Positions 1 to 8,586 of a stretch of DNA of 64,000 bases are shown one piece after another. Positions within the stretch are counted from its first letter, which is position 1. Each line of letters starts with the position of its first letter. Below the pieces are notes generated by a model. That model was not told the origin of the DNA and did no database searches. It was given only the letters and a program-made list of their open reading frames with translations. The DNA comes from Cognatishimia sp. WU-CL00825 (lineage in GTDB: Bacteria > Pseudomonadota > Alphaproteobacteria > Rhodobacterales > Rhodobacteraceae). The stretch covers positions 1 to 64,000 of the forward strand of contig NZ_BAABWX010000002.1 of NCBI RefSeq assembly GCF_040364665.1, written 5' to 3'. The translations under genes were made by a program, and so were the position numbers.

Positions 1-23
1 TTCCTTTGAGGTTTGGCGACCAG

Positions 24-845
24 TTAGGCCAGCTCTATCGATCGTTTATGCGCTGCATTAATGGTGTTTTGGGCCAGTTTCACCAGCGCATCATCTTCGC
101 CAAGGGCCTCAAGGCCAGCGGCCGTGGTGCCATTTGGGCTTGTGACCGTTTTGCGCAGATGGGTGGGATCAGGCGTTTGTTCCAAAAGCCGACCTGCCGC
201 AACAATTGTGCCAATTGCCAAATTTCTGGCGACCTCTTCGGCCAAGCCTTGTTCTTGCGCCGCAACAACCATCGCTTCGCAAAGCGCAAAATAATAGGCT
301 GGGCCGCTGCCGGACAGGGCGGTGACGGTGTGTAGGTCATCTTCGGAAGCGAGCCATGAGAACACACCAATGGCTGCAAAAAGCTTATTAATCAAAGATT
401 TCTGATCTGGCGTGACCTCGGCTGAAGCAAAGCCAGCGCTGACAGAGTGCCCAACCATCGCCCCAATATTTGGCATGATGCGCACCGCAGCCGGATGACC
501 AGGAATGGCTGTTTTGATTGTTTCGGTCGGCACCCCTGCTGCCACAGAGGCCAAAACCGTATTTGGACCAACATAGGCCCGCACGGATTTTACAGCATCG
601 GCCACCATTTGCGGTTTTGTCGCCAGAATAACCGCGTCTGCCTTGATGTGCTTGGGCACCTCGGACGGGCTTTTGAAATAGGTGAACTGTTTGCCCGGAA
701 GCGGATATTCGACCAAATCGCCGATATTTGGCTTATTATTTGGATCAATGGCCATGAAGTGAGCGGACATATCTAGCCCCTTCAACCAACCGCTTAGCAT
801 TGCGCTGCCCATACGACCAGCGCCAATAAGAAGGATCGTTTTCAT
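24..845 (-). CDS. proC: pyrroline-5-carboxylate reductase
   Basis: This 273-residue protein should catalyse NAD(P)H-dependent reduction of 1-pyrroline-5-carboxylate to proline in the cytoplasm. The N-terminus carries a Rossmann motif GAGRMGSAM at residues 8-16. The C-terminal dimerisation domain shows SGSGPAYYF and the family signature VTSPNGTTAAG. Length is normal for ProC. It starts 9 bp after the stop of an upstream D-amino-acid-oxidase-like gene on the same strand, so the two are probably co-transcribed. That pairing hints at a role in imino-acid or D-amino-acid catabolism as well as, or instead of, housekeeping proline synthesis; this is inference. A ProC paralogue acting on a related imino acid cannot be excluded. 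Confidence 0.92.
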   Translation of the reverse strand: MKTILLIGAGRMGSAMLSGWLKGLDMSAHFMAIDPNNKPNIGDLVEYPLPGKQFTYFKSPSEVPKHIKADAVILATKPQMVADAVKSVRAYVGPNTVLASVAAGVPTETIKTAIPGHPAAVRIMPNIGAMVGHSVSAGFASAEVTPDQKSLINKLFAAIGVFSWLASEDDLHTVTALSGSGPAYYFALCEAMVVAAQEQGLAEEVARNLAIGTIVAAGRLLEQTPDPTHLRKTVTSPNGTTAAGLEALGEDDALVKLAQNTINAAHKRSIELA

Positions 846-854
846 TGTTTTTCC

Positions 855-2222
855 TTACAAAATACCGCGGTTGCTTGCGCGCAGTTTGGTCATAAAGTCC
901 GTGTCTTGATACCGTGCCATCGAGAAATTTTTGCCATATGCCGGACGTTCGCTGCCCGCGACCCAGGCGGCACAGAGTTCGCCAGCACCGGTTGCTGCCA
1001 TCGTGCCATATCCGGAAAGTGCGCAGTTCATAAATGCGCCGTCTGATCCCATTGGACCAATCAATGGCCAGTTTTCTTCGGTCATGGTGTAATAGCCACC
1101 ATAATGATGCATGGTGCGTGGCAACTGCCCATAATAGGCCTTGAGTGAAGGGTTTAGGCGCGCGGCGCCGCGCAAAACGATTTCAGGGTAATTGTCCATC
1201 AGCTCGGGCGTCCAGCTGGGGCGCGTTGGTTCTTCGTTGAAGGCCCAACCCAGTTTTAGCCAGGTGCCGTTATCGCCGCCATCGGGACGGCAGTGCACTG
1301 CGCCGGGCATTGCTTGGGCAAGCCAGCTGAATTCTGGTTCTTGCAGCAACATTTCTCGTTCTTCATCTGACCAGTCGATGGTTTGGCCGTCTAAGTCGAT
1401 GGTAAAGGGCATGGTGCGCGGGATGGCTTTTTGGCGATCCTCAAATGCGATCTTCTGTTGGAATGTGCAATGCACCGGAAGCGAGACACCCAGCATCTCG
1501 GCGACCTCTTTGGCAAACGGTCCCGCCGCGTTCACAATCTTTTCAGCGTGCACAACTGGTATCTCGCCGCCGCAGAGCGAAATTGCATAGCCGTCGGTGT
1601 GATTGATGCCTTCAACATCTCCGACGATACGGGTCAAACCCTGTTCCTTGAGATATTCCAGCATATACATGCCAAGCTGTTGTCCGCTTATGTCGCCACC
1701 ACGGCGGATGTGAATAATTGTCTGCACATCTTGGGTGTAGGATGGGAAAGTGGATCTGATCAGGTCTTGGTTTTGAAGGATATCAACCCCGTTTGGCACA
1801 CCCTGCCAATCCGGCTTGATCGGACGTTGATAGGTGGGTGCCGATGAATCGGTGTGATAGCGCAGCAAGCTGTCGGCTGTGTCCCCCAATCCATCATGCA
1901 GTTGTGACACCAGCGCATCGATATTGGTTTCGCGAGTGACCAACGAATATCCTCGACGGTTCATATTGATGCGATTGCCACTGTCCGTTGCGATGTCTTC
2001 GAGCAGATCAATTGAGCGGTTTGTGAAGGCAACCATCTCTGGATGCGGCCACCAGTTGCGATAGTTTTCGCCTGACTGGGCCGAAGTGAACTCCATGGGC
2101 TGACCTCGGTCAATCAACGCGATATTTTTGATGCCATGGTTCTTTGCCAAATAATAAGCCGTGGATATGCCGATGATACCCGTGCCTATTATCGCAACGT
2201 CAAATTTGGTTTTTGGTGCCAT
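855..2222 (-). CDS. FAD-dependent oxidoreductase, DAO (glycine/D-amino-acid oxidase) family
   Basis: About 455 residues from the chosen ATG. The N-terminus holds the FAD-binding dinucleotide fold (DVAIIGTGIIGISTAYYLA), and a C-terminal block (SGYGTMAATGAGELCAAWV) closes the FAD site as in the DAO family. Members oxidise amines of amino acids or N-methylated amino acids. The substrate here is not visible. The frame is open further upstream (alternative ATG at 2252, longest start 2315). I prefer 2222 because the GxGxxG motif then sits about ten residues from the N-terminus, although no start has a strong Shine-Dalgarno. It is followed by proC after 9 bp, suggesting an operon that oxidises an amino or imino acid and reduces the cyclic imine. 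Confidence 0.82.
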   Translation of the reverse strand: MAPKTKFDVAIIGTGIIGISTAYYLAKNHGIKNIALIDRGQPMEFTSAQSGENYRNWWPHPEMVAFTNRSIDLLEDIATDSGNRINMNRRGYSLVTRETNIDALVSQLHDGLGDTADSLLRYHTDSSAPTYQRPIKPDWQGVPNGVDILQNQDLIRSTFPSYTQDVQTIIHIRRGGDISGQQLGMYMLEYLKEQGLTRIVGDVEGINHTDGYAISLCGGEIPVVHAEKIVNAAGPFAKEVAEMLGVSLPVHCTFQQKIAFEDRQKAIPRTMPFTIDLDGQTIDWSDEEREMLLQEPEFSWLAQAMPGAVHCRPDGGDNGTWLKLGWAFNEEPTRPSWTPELMDNYPEIVLRGAARLNPSLKAYYGQLPRTMHHYGGYYTMTEENWPLIGPMGSDGAFMNCALSGYGTMAATGAGELCAAWVAGSERPAYGKNFSMARYQDTDFMTKLRASNRGIL

Positions 2223-2469
2223 GTGTCTCGTACCGATTTCCTGGTTAGCCATTCTATTAAGGATGATTAGCGAATTCTTGAAAAGCCCAGTCTGCTTGAA
2301 TGATCGCGCACGCAAGAATCATCAAAGCAAAACTGCACGATGACGGTGCCAAGGCGTCCGACTCTGCGCTGATGATCCTCTTAAAATTACGGCTCATTAT
2401 TAAACATAGTCTCTTCTTTGGACCCTGGAGGCAGCAGAGGTGTGCCCTTTTCGTATCCCTTATTGACAA

Positions 2470-2485
2470 AATGGTATACGTTTTG
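2470..2485. promoter_or_regulatory. candidate operator around a GTATAC palindrome
   Basis: An AT-rich stretch centred on TGGTATACG (GTATAC at 2474-2479) lies 30-40 bp before the GntR gene, just after a TTGACA hexamer at 2463-2468. FCD-type GntR regulators often bind short palindromes with a TGGTATACCA-like core, so autoregulation is plausible. I do not see a convincing -10 box at 16-18 bp from TTGACA. The rest of the 289-bp divergent interval 2223-2511 shows nothing else I can support. Confidence 0.3.
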
Positions 2486-2511
2486 CAAGAAGGGAATCCA
2501 AGAGGGGTCAA

Positions 2512-3186
2512 ATGATAGAAAATGCGCAGAGTGAAACACAAAGAGCAGCCACGCCGATCTATCAGGCGTTGAGGGCCTCTATTCTGTCGTCAGAGTACGC
2601 CGCAGGCAGCGCTTTGCGGCAAAGCGAGATCGCAAAGCAATTTGGGGTAAGTAAGGTTCCAGTCAGAGAGGCTTTGCAGCGCCTTGAGGCCGAAGGATTC
2701 GTATTGCTGCGCCCAAACAAAGGGGCATTTGTGCGCGGCGTTTCGGCCAAAGAAGTTTTGGATTTGATCGACATTCGGGCCGCCTTGGAATGTCAGGCGA
2801 TTTCAAAAGCCGTGCCAAATATGATTGCGGCGGATCTTCAGGCTTTGCAGGACAATCTCAAAGCCTATTCCCAAGCACCAGATATTCCGTCTTGGAGCAG
2901 GCTGAACCAGGAATTTCACCAGTTGCTCTGCGAGCCCTGCGGCAATCCTTCGTTGTTGTTCATGCTGGAAGATATTCAGGTGAAGATTGGCCCGGTGCTG
3001 CGACTTGTCGTCACCGAGGCCAACGGCATGGAGCGTCCCAAAAAAGATCATGAATTGATTGTCGACGCTTGTCTGAACGGCAATGTGGAACAGGCGACCA
3101 GGCTCGCTCGTCAACATATTCAAGAAACAAGAAAAGAAGTGGCCGCGTTTATGCGCAGGCGACCACCCCAACATGTAACCAATTAG
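2512..3186 (+). CDS. GntR-family transcriptional regulator, FCD subfamily
   Basis: A 224-residue regulator with an N-terminal winged helix (about residues 10-75, containing QFGVSKVPVREALQRLE) and a C-terminal all-helical FCD ligand/metal domain (LIDIRAALECQAI, FHQLLCEP, DHELIVDAC). An AGAGGGG ribosome-binding site lies 5-11 bp before the ATG. It is immediately upstream of a TAXI-TRAP transporter on the same strand, and a close paralogue (7342-7998) lies on the far side of that transporter. The likely job is control of the transporter and/or the divergent oxidoreductase-proC pair. The effector is unknown. Confidence 0.9.
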   Translation: MIENAQSETQRAATPIYQALRASILSSEYAAGSALRQSEIAKQFGVSKVPVREALQRLEAEGFVLLRPNKGAFVRGVSAKEVLDLIDIRAALECQAISKAVPNMIAADLQALQDNLKAYSQAPDIPSWSRLNQEFHQLLCEPCGNPSLLFMLEDIQVKIGPVLRLVVTEANGMERPKKDHELIVDACLNGNVEQATRLARQHIQETRKEVAAFMRRRPPQHVTN

Positions 3187-3223
3187 AATCAAACGAATAC
3201 TCATTCACCAAAGGGAGAAAAAC

Positions 3224-4204
3224 ATGAGTAGACTTACAAAAATCGCGCTGGCAGCCGGTGTGGCAATGTCCATGGCGGCGGGTGTTTCCGCGCAAGAACG
3301 TCTATATGTTAACATCGGTACAGCGGGCATCGGCGGCGGTTACTATCCTACAGGCGGCTTTATCTGCAACGTGCTGAACAAAAGCCGCAAAGCGCAAGGC
3401 CACAATGTGCGTTGTACCGTTGAATCCACGGGCGGATCTGTTGCGAACCTGCGCTCTATTCAAGCCGGGGAAATGGACGTAGCGATCGCGCAAGCGGACT
3501 GGCAGTACCACTCTTATCGCGGCACATCAAAGTTCGAAGGCAACGGTGCCAACGATAAGCTGCGCTTCCTGTTCTCGCTGCATGTTGACACAGCACATTT
3601 GGTCTCTCGAGCAGATCTGGGCCTGAAAGAATTTTCTGATCTGGAAGGCAAAGTTGTCAACGTGGGCAACGCGGGTTCAGGTACCGAAGCAACCATGAAC
3701 TTTGCACTTTCGCGGTATGGCAGTGATGTAGACTCTCACTTTGGTCAAGCAACACGCCTGACATCTCGTGAGCAAGCTCAGGCGCTGTGTGACGGTAAGA
3801 TCGATGCATTCTTTTACACCACCGGTGTGACTGCATCTTCTATCACCGAAGCAACCAACACATGCGACGCATCCGTATTGAACTGGAATGACGCGACCAT
3901 CGACGCGATGATCGAAGAATTCCCATATTACGGCCGTTCTGTCATTCCGAATGGCACCTACCGTGGTCAAACCGAAGAGCTGACCACTTGGGGTCTGCCT
4001 GCGACTTTGGTTGCCTCTGCTGATGCGGACGAAGACGTGATCTATAACCTTGTGAAATCTGTGTTCGATAATTTCGAAGACTTCAAAGCGCAATCAACAC
4101 TTTATGTTGCGATTTCGCGCGAAGGTTCCGTTGTGAACGGTCGTTCCGTTCCCTTCCATCCTGGTGCAGAGCGCTACTTCCGCGAAGTTGGCCTGATCAA
4201 ATAA
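3224..4204 (+). CDS. TAXI-family TRAP transporter solute-binding protein
   Basis: This 326-residue periplasmic protein has a clear Sec signal peptide ending near VSAQE (residues 1-26). The mature part has TAXI-family features: IGTAGIGGGYYPTGG near the start, STGGSVANLRSIQAGEMDVA, and GNAGSGTEATM. It should capture a small organic acid or amino acid and hand it to the fused permease encoded 70 bp downstream. A good AAGGGAG ribosome-binding site precedes the ATG. The substrate cannot be read from sequence; TAXI proteins are associated with glutamate-like or 2-oxo acids in the few studied cases. Confidence 0.92.
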   Translation: MSRLTKIALAAGVAMSMAAGVSAQERLYVNIGTAGIGGGYYPTGGFICNVLNKSRKAQGHNVRCTVESTGGSVANLRSIQAGEMDVAIAQADWQYHSYRGTSKFEGNGANDKLRFLFSLHVDTAHLVSRADLGLKEFSDLEGKVVNVGNAGSGTEATMNFALSRYGSDVDSHFGQATRLTSREQAQALCDGKIDAFFYTTGVTASSITEATNTCDASVLNWNDATIDAMIEEFPYYGRSVIPNGTYRGQTEELTTWGLPATLVASADADEDVIYNLVKSVFDNFEDFKAQSTLYVAISREGSVVNGRSVPFHPGAERYFREVGLIK

Positions 4205-4222
4205 TCTAAGAACAATCTTTGG

Positions 4223-4243
4223 CGGCCGCAGGTTTTGCGGCCG
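4223..4243 (+). terminator. GC-rich hairpin between solute-binding and permease genes
   Basis: CGGCCGCA and TGCGGCCG form an 8-bp perfect stem with a 5-nt loop, with no following T-tract. Such intercistronic hairpins commonly stabilise the upstream message or attenuate readthrough, giving more binding protein than permease. I infer that role rather than full termination. Confidence 0.5.
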
Positions 4244-4274
4244 TCATCGTATATCCTACTGAGGGGGAGTGAAG

Positions 4275-6869
4275 ATGACTGATAAGCTTCATCAAGAGGA
4301 ACTTGATGATCTGATCGCAGAGAATGACACTGGCGCACGCGATCCGTCGGGCCTCGCCAAAAAGATTGTGCTGGGTGTGGCGTTGCTGTGGCCCCTGTAC
4401 CAACTCTATATGGCCTCTCCGCTTCCCTTCGTCACAGGTTTAGGTCTGATTGACGACAGTCAGCAAAGATCCATCCACTTGGCCTTTGCCTTGTTCTTGG
4501 GCTTTATGACATTTCCGGCGTATGTGAATGCGCCTCGTTCTTATATCCCAGCCTATGACTGGATATTTGGCCTGTTGGCAGCCTGCTGCTCGTTGTACAT
4601 TCTTGTGTTTTACCGTGACGTTGTGAACAACGCGGGCGGCATTCGTACAACGGCTGAAACCTTTGTGTCGATCGCCGGTATGATTTTGGTGATGGAAATT
4701 ACCCGCCGGGTTTTGGGCATCTCTTTGGTGATCGTGGCCGCTGTCTTTTCGGTTTATGTCTTTGTTGGACCGATGCTGCCAGAGCTGATATCGCACCGTG
4801 GCTTTAGTCTGAACCGCTATGTCGACCATATGTTTTTGACCACCGAAGGTGTGTTTGGCTTGCCGCTTGGTGTGTCCAACAGTTTTATTTTCCTCTTCGT
4901 GCTTTTTGGCGCGTTGCTGGACAAAGGCGGCGCAGGGAACTTCTTTATCAAACTCTCTTTCTCGATGCTGGGGCATCTGCGCGGCGGCCCGGCCAAAGCG
5001 GCGGTTGTTTCGTCGGGCTTGACCGGTTTGATCTCTGGTTCTGCCATTGCAAACGTTGTCACCACCGGCACATTTACTATCCCGCTGATGAAGCGCATTG
5101 GCTTTTCCGGCGAAAAGGCCGGCGCAATCGAAGTGTCATCATCAATCAACGGACAAATCATGCCACCTGTCATGGGGGCCGCGGCCTTTTTGATGACTGA
5201 ATTTGTGGGGATCACCTATTTTGAAGTGGTGGTACATGCCTTTGTACCGGCTATCGTCAGCTATGTCGGTCTCTTCTACATTGTGCATTTGGAGGCGGTT
5301 AAGGCGAATATGCCGATGCTGGCCAAGGTGCGCGAATCCACGTTTTTGCAAAAGATCTGGAGTTTCCTGTTTGGCTTTGGGGCAGTCGCGCTTGTCAGTG
5401 GGATTGTCTATGCTGTTGCAACAGGTCTTGGCATGCTTGCCGGCGACATGGCAACGCCCATTGCCGGGCTGATTATGATCGTGCTTTACCTTTGGTTGTT
5501 GAAGATCGCATCGCGCTATCCAGAATTGGAAATCGACGATCCCGAAGCGCCTTTGATCGAAATCCCAGAACTGAAACCAACCCTCATGGCTGGGCTTCAC
5601 TTTGCTCTGCCAATTGGTGTGCTGATCTGGTGCTTGATGGTTATGCGCCTGTCACCAGGCCTTGCGGTTTCTTGGGCCATTGTTGTCATGGTGTTCATCA
5701 TGCTGACGCAAAAGGCCATCATGGCGTATTTCCGCGGTGACAAAACCGGCGGATTTGGTGCCGAGCTGCGCGATGGCTTTCGCGATCTTGTCGAAGGTTT
5801 CATTTCCGGTTCGCGTAACATGGTTGGCATTGCGGTTGCGATGGGAGCAGCTGGTATCATCGTGGGCGTCGTTTCTTTGACAGGTCTTGGCCTGTTGATG
5901 ACTGAAATCATTGACGCCGTCGCCGGTGGCAACGTTATGATAATGCTGCTGTTCACAGCGATCATGTGTATTGTTCTGGGCATGGGTTTGCCGACGACAG
6001 CAAACTATATTGTTGTTGCAAGCGTCATGGCACAGCCGTTGGTTACGCTTGCGGCGCAAAATGGTCTAGTGATCCCATTGTTTGCCGTGCATCTGTTTGT
6101 TTTCTATTTTGGCCTTATGTCAGGCACGACACCTCCAGTGGCGGTGGACAGTTTTGCAGGTGCCGCGGTCGCGCGATCAGACCCGATGAAAACCTGCATT
6201 CAGGCCTTTTATTATTCTTTGCGCACAGCAATTTTGCCCTTCATCTTCGTGTTCAATCCAGAAATGCTGTTGATCGGTGTTGAAAACTGGTGGAGCGCCA
6301 CATTGATAATTGTTTCCTCGACGGTGGCGATGTGTGTCTTTGCAGCTGCGACACAGGGGTATTTCCTGGTCAAAAGCTTTAGGGTTGAAAGCGCATTGAT
6401 GATTGTCATCGCCTTGTCGCTGTTACGCCCGGCCTTTTGGTTGGACAAAGTGCAACCGCCCTTCACCGAGGTTGATCCAACCGCGATTTACCAAGTCGTC
6501 AAAGGGGCAGAGGCGGATGCACAAATCCAAATGTTCATGCGCGGCGAGAATTTCTCGGGTGACATTGTCGAACGCAAAGTGGCTATTCCGCTGGGGGATG
6601 TTGGGGCTTCTGGTGAAGACCGCTTACAAGCGGCAACCGGCATGACCATGCGCATTGATCCAGATGGCGTCTTTGTGGACAACGTTGATTTCAATAGCCC
6701 AGCACAACGATGGGGCGTGGACTTTGATTGGGAAGTGCTTGAGTTGAACCAACCAAATGCCCGCATGTCTAAAGAATGGTTCTATATTCCAGCCTATGGG
6801 ATTTTGGCTCTGTTGGTGATGTTCCAACTGTCGCGTCGCCGGAAATCAGGAGAAATGAGCCATGTATAA
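4275..6869 (+). CDS. TRAP transporter permease, fused DctQ/DctM type (TAXI partner)
   Basis: About 864 residues with many hydrophobic membrane segments: an N-terminal small-subunit-like part (roughly residues 25-170) fused to a large DctM-like domain. Typical motifs include KGGAGNFFIKL, SSGLTGLISGSAIANV, GMGLPTTANYIVVA and SGTTPPVAVDSFAGA. A soluble tail of about 130 residues precedes a final membrane helix near the C-terminus. It moves substrate across the inner membrane with Na+ coupling, as known for TRAP systems. A GTG six bases upstream is also possible, but ATG at 4275 is better spaced from GAGGGGGAG. The stop overlaps the uspA start by 8 bp. Confidence 0.92.
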   Translation: MTDKLHQEELDDLIAENDTGARDPSGLAKKIVLGVALLWPLYQLYMASPLPFVTGLGLIDDSQQRSIHLAFALFLGFMTFPAYVNAPRSYIPAYDWIFGLLAACCSLYILVFYRDVVNNAGGIRTTAETFVSIAGMILVMEITRRVLGISLVIVAAVFSVYVFVGPMLPELISHRGFSLNRYVDHMFLTTEGVFGLPLGVSNSFIFLFVLFGALLDKGGAGNFFIKLSFSMLGHLRGGPAKAAVVSSGLTGLISGSAIANVVTTGTFTIPLMKRIGFSGEKAGAIEVSSSINGQIMPPVMGAAAFLMTEFVGITYFEVVVHAFVPAIVSYVGLFYIVHLEAVKANMPMLAKVRESTFLQKIWSFLFGFGAVALVSGIVYAVATGLGMLAGDMATPIAGLIMIVLYLWLLKIASRYPELEIDDPEAPLIEIPELKPTLMAGLHFALPIGVLIWCLMVMRLSPGLAVSWAIVVMVFIMLTQKAIMAYFRGDKTGGFGAELRDGFRDLVEGFISGSRNMVGIAVAMGAAGIIVGVVSLTGLGLLMTEIIDAVAGGNVMIMLLFTAIMCIVLGMGLPTTANYIVVASVMAQPLVTLAAQNGLVIPLFAVHLFVFYFGLMSGTTPPVAVDSFAGAAVARSDPMKTCIQAFYYSLRTAILPFIFVFNPEMLLIGVENWWSATLIIVSSTVAMCVFAAATQGYFLVKSFRVESALMIVIALSLLRPAFWLDKVQPPFTEVDPTAIYQVVKGAEADAQIQMFMRGENFSGDIVERKVAIPLGDVGASGEDRLQAATGMTMRIDPDGVFVDNVDFNSPAQRWGVDFDWEVLELNQPNARMSKEWFYIPAYGILALLVMFQLSRRRKSGEMSHV

Positions 6870-7287
6870 TCACATCCTAGTTCCCATTGATCTTGACCAG
6901 GCGGAAGCCAGTGAAAAGGCGGTGCAAACTGCCATTCAAATCGCACGCGACAACGGGGCGACGTTACATTTCTTAAATGTGGTCGTTCCGGTGGGGGCCA
7001 TGGCCTCTACATTTTTTCCTGCGGGATTTCAGAAACAAATGACGCAGGCAGCCATGCAGCGTTTGCATGATTTCACGGCCGAGCAAAAAACGGATGGAAT
7101 TGTCAAACACCACATCGTTGCAGAAGGCGCTATTTATGATCAGATCCTAAAGATCGCCGAACGGACCAAGGCCGATCTGATCGCTCTTGCCTCGCATCGA
7201 CCAGAGCTCAGTGACTATTTACTGGGCCCAAATGCCGCGCGTGTTGTGCGGCATTCACGCGGTTCGGTCATGGTGGTGCGCGACTGA
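6862..7287 (+). CDS. universal stress protein, UspA family
   Basis: A 141-residue single-domain Usp fold. It opens with YNHILVPIDLDQAEASEKA and ends with a nucleotide-binding-type segment in which LGPNAARVVRHSRGSVMVVRD matches the family's G-x9-G-S/T-V pattern. The start lies inside the last codons of the TRAP permease (8-bp overlap), so translation is probably coupled. Usp proteins translationally linked to TRAP genes are known (TeaD with TeaABC), where they are proposed to modulate transporter activity. A similar role is inferred here. Confidence 0.9.
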   Translation: MYNHILVPIDLDQAEASEKAVQTAIQIARDNGATLHFLNVVVPVGAMASTFFPAGFQKQMTQAAMQRLHDFTAEQKTDGIVKHHIVAEGAIYDQILKIAERTKADLIALASHRPELSDYLLGPNAARVVRHSRGSVMVVRD

Positions 7288-7341
7288 GGATTAATTGGCT
7301 GAGAGCTTTTGTGTTCCGTGGGCTTAATATATAGCTAGGCT

Positions 7342-7998
7342 ATGACAGAGTTTACAGACAGCAAGAGTTCCAGCCAGCCCATCTATGACAGGTTAAAAGA
7401 CGAGATTGCATCGGGAAAATTGCCACCGGGGCAAGCACTGAGACAGCACGAGATTGGCATTCGATTTGGCGTCAGCAAGGTGCCTGTCCGCGAGGCATTA
7501 TTGAAGCTTGAGGCAGAGCGATTTGTCGAGTTCAGAAAAAACCGCGGTGCCATTGTTCGCGAAATTTCGGACGATGAGATTCTTAACCTGATTGATATTC
7601 GAATTGCTTTGGAATGTCTTGCTATCGAACTTGCCGTTCCAAATATGATCTTTGCGGATTTTGCAAAGGCCGAAGAGATTTTGTCTGCCTATGACAGCCA
7701 GACAGAGCCGACGGCCTGGAGTGCCTCTAATATTGCATTTCACTTGTGCCTATATGAACCCTGCAATAACGATCATCTGCTAAAGATGATCGCTGACCTG
7801 CGGTCACGTCTGGGCCCATATTCAAATACAATTGTGTCAACGGCGTCTGGTCTTGAACGGCCTCAGCAAGAACATCAGATGATTTTGAACGCCTGTAAAA
7901 ATGGCGCTGCGGATGAGGCAGCTGCATTGTTGAAGGACCATATTTTAACGACAAAGAAAGTCACGGCAGCCTTTCTGAGGCGACGGCGCGCGGGCTAG
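7342..7998 (+). CDS. GntR-family transcriptional regulator, FCD subfamily (second copy)
   Basis: This 218-residue paralogue of the regulator at 2512-3186 shares RFGVSKVPVREALLKLEAE, LIDIRIALECLAIE, AVPNMIFADF and a closing run of basic residues. It has an N-terminal winged helix and a C-terminal FCD domain. It follows the TAXI-TRAP/UspA operon by 54 bp on the same strand and may be the last gene of it or have its own promoter. The shared segments are clearly closer to each other than to other GntR genes in the window, suggesting local duplication. Confidence 0.88.
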   Translation: MTEFTDSKSSSQPIYDRLKDEIASGKLPPGQALRQHEIGIRFGVSKVPVREALLKLEAERFVEFRKNRGAIVREISDDEILNLIDIRIALECLAIELAVPNMIFADFAKAEEILSAYDSQTEPTAWSASNIAFHLCLYEPCNNDHLLKMIADLRSRLGPYSNTIVSTASGLERPQQEHQMILNACKNGAADEAAALLKDHILTTKKVTAAFLRRRRAG

Positions 7999-8195
7999 TT
8001 TGTGCAATAATGCTTTCACCGAGGCGGCAGGTCTTGGGATCTTGGTCAGTCACTTGGGTAATCGACTTGCAGCGTGATCACCATGATCGACCATGTCGCG
8101 CAATCATATGGTGTTAGCGAGATAATAAGATTTAGTGCCAGAAGAGGTACGCGATGAGGCGATCAGTGAAGAATGCCAGAATAAACTGTTGTACT

Positions 8196-8585
8196 TCAGG
8201 TCCTTAAAGCACTTAGCAATAGGGTCGCGCTTTTCTCATTTATGGCCAAAGCCGTGTTATAAAGTGTCGCCAATCTGAGAAGTGATTTTACGTCTACATC
8301 ATGCGGCATTGCAGAGAGCGGATCTGTAAAAAATACCAACACATCTAGACGGTTTTCTGCAATCATGGCCCCGATTTGTGCATCGCCTCCTAGCGGTCCA
8401 CTTTTTAGGCGTTTTATATCGAGGCTGGTTTCCTCTGCTATGCGTCCGCCCGTTGTGCCAGTGCCAAAAAGTTCAAAGCCAGCCAATAGATCTCGGTGTT
8501 TTGTTACCCATTCGATCATCGTGTCTTTCATCTGGTCATGGGCGACCAAGGCCATGCTGAGGGTAGGGCTATCATCTGGTTTCAT
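8196..8585 (-). CDS. mgsA: methylglyoxal synthase
   Basis: The 129-residue protein should convert dihydroxyacetone phosphate to methylglyoxal plus phosphate. Family motifs are intact: ALVAHDQMKDTM, GTGTTGGRIAEE, SGPLGGDAQIGAMI with the catalytic Asp region, FFTDPLSAMPHDVDVKSLLR, and the C-terminal ATLYNTALAINEKSA. It is slightly shorter at the N-terminus than the E. coli enzyme. The gene starts 1 bp after the stop of an upstream GntR regulator, so the two are almost certainly one transcript. This is the methylglyoxal bypass, used when phosphate is short or triose phosphate accumulates. The 197-bp interval to the convergent GntR gene (7999-8195) shows no recognisable feature. Confidence 0.93.
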   Translation of the reverse strand: MKPDDSPTLSMALVAHDQMKDTMIEWVTKHRDLLAGFELFGTGTTGGRIAEETSLDIKRLKSGPLGGDAQIGAMIAENRLDVLVFFTDPLSAMPHDVDVKSLLRLATLYNTALAINEKSATLLLSALRT

Positions 8586-8586
8586 A

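Noticed and set aside
2463..2491. TTGACA as the -35 box of a sigma70 promoter for the GntR gene
   Set aside because: The hexamer is perfect, but the sequence 17 bp later (CAAGAA) is not a -10 box.
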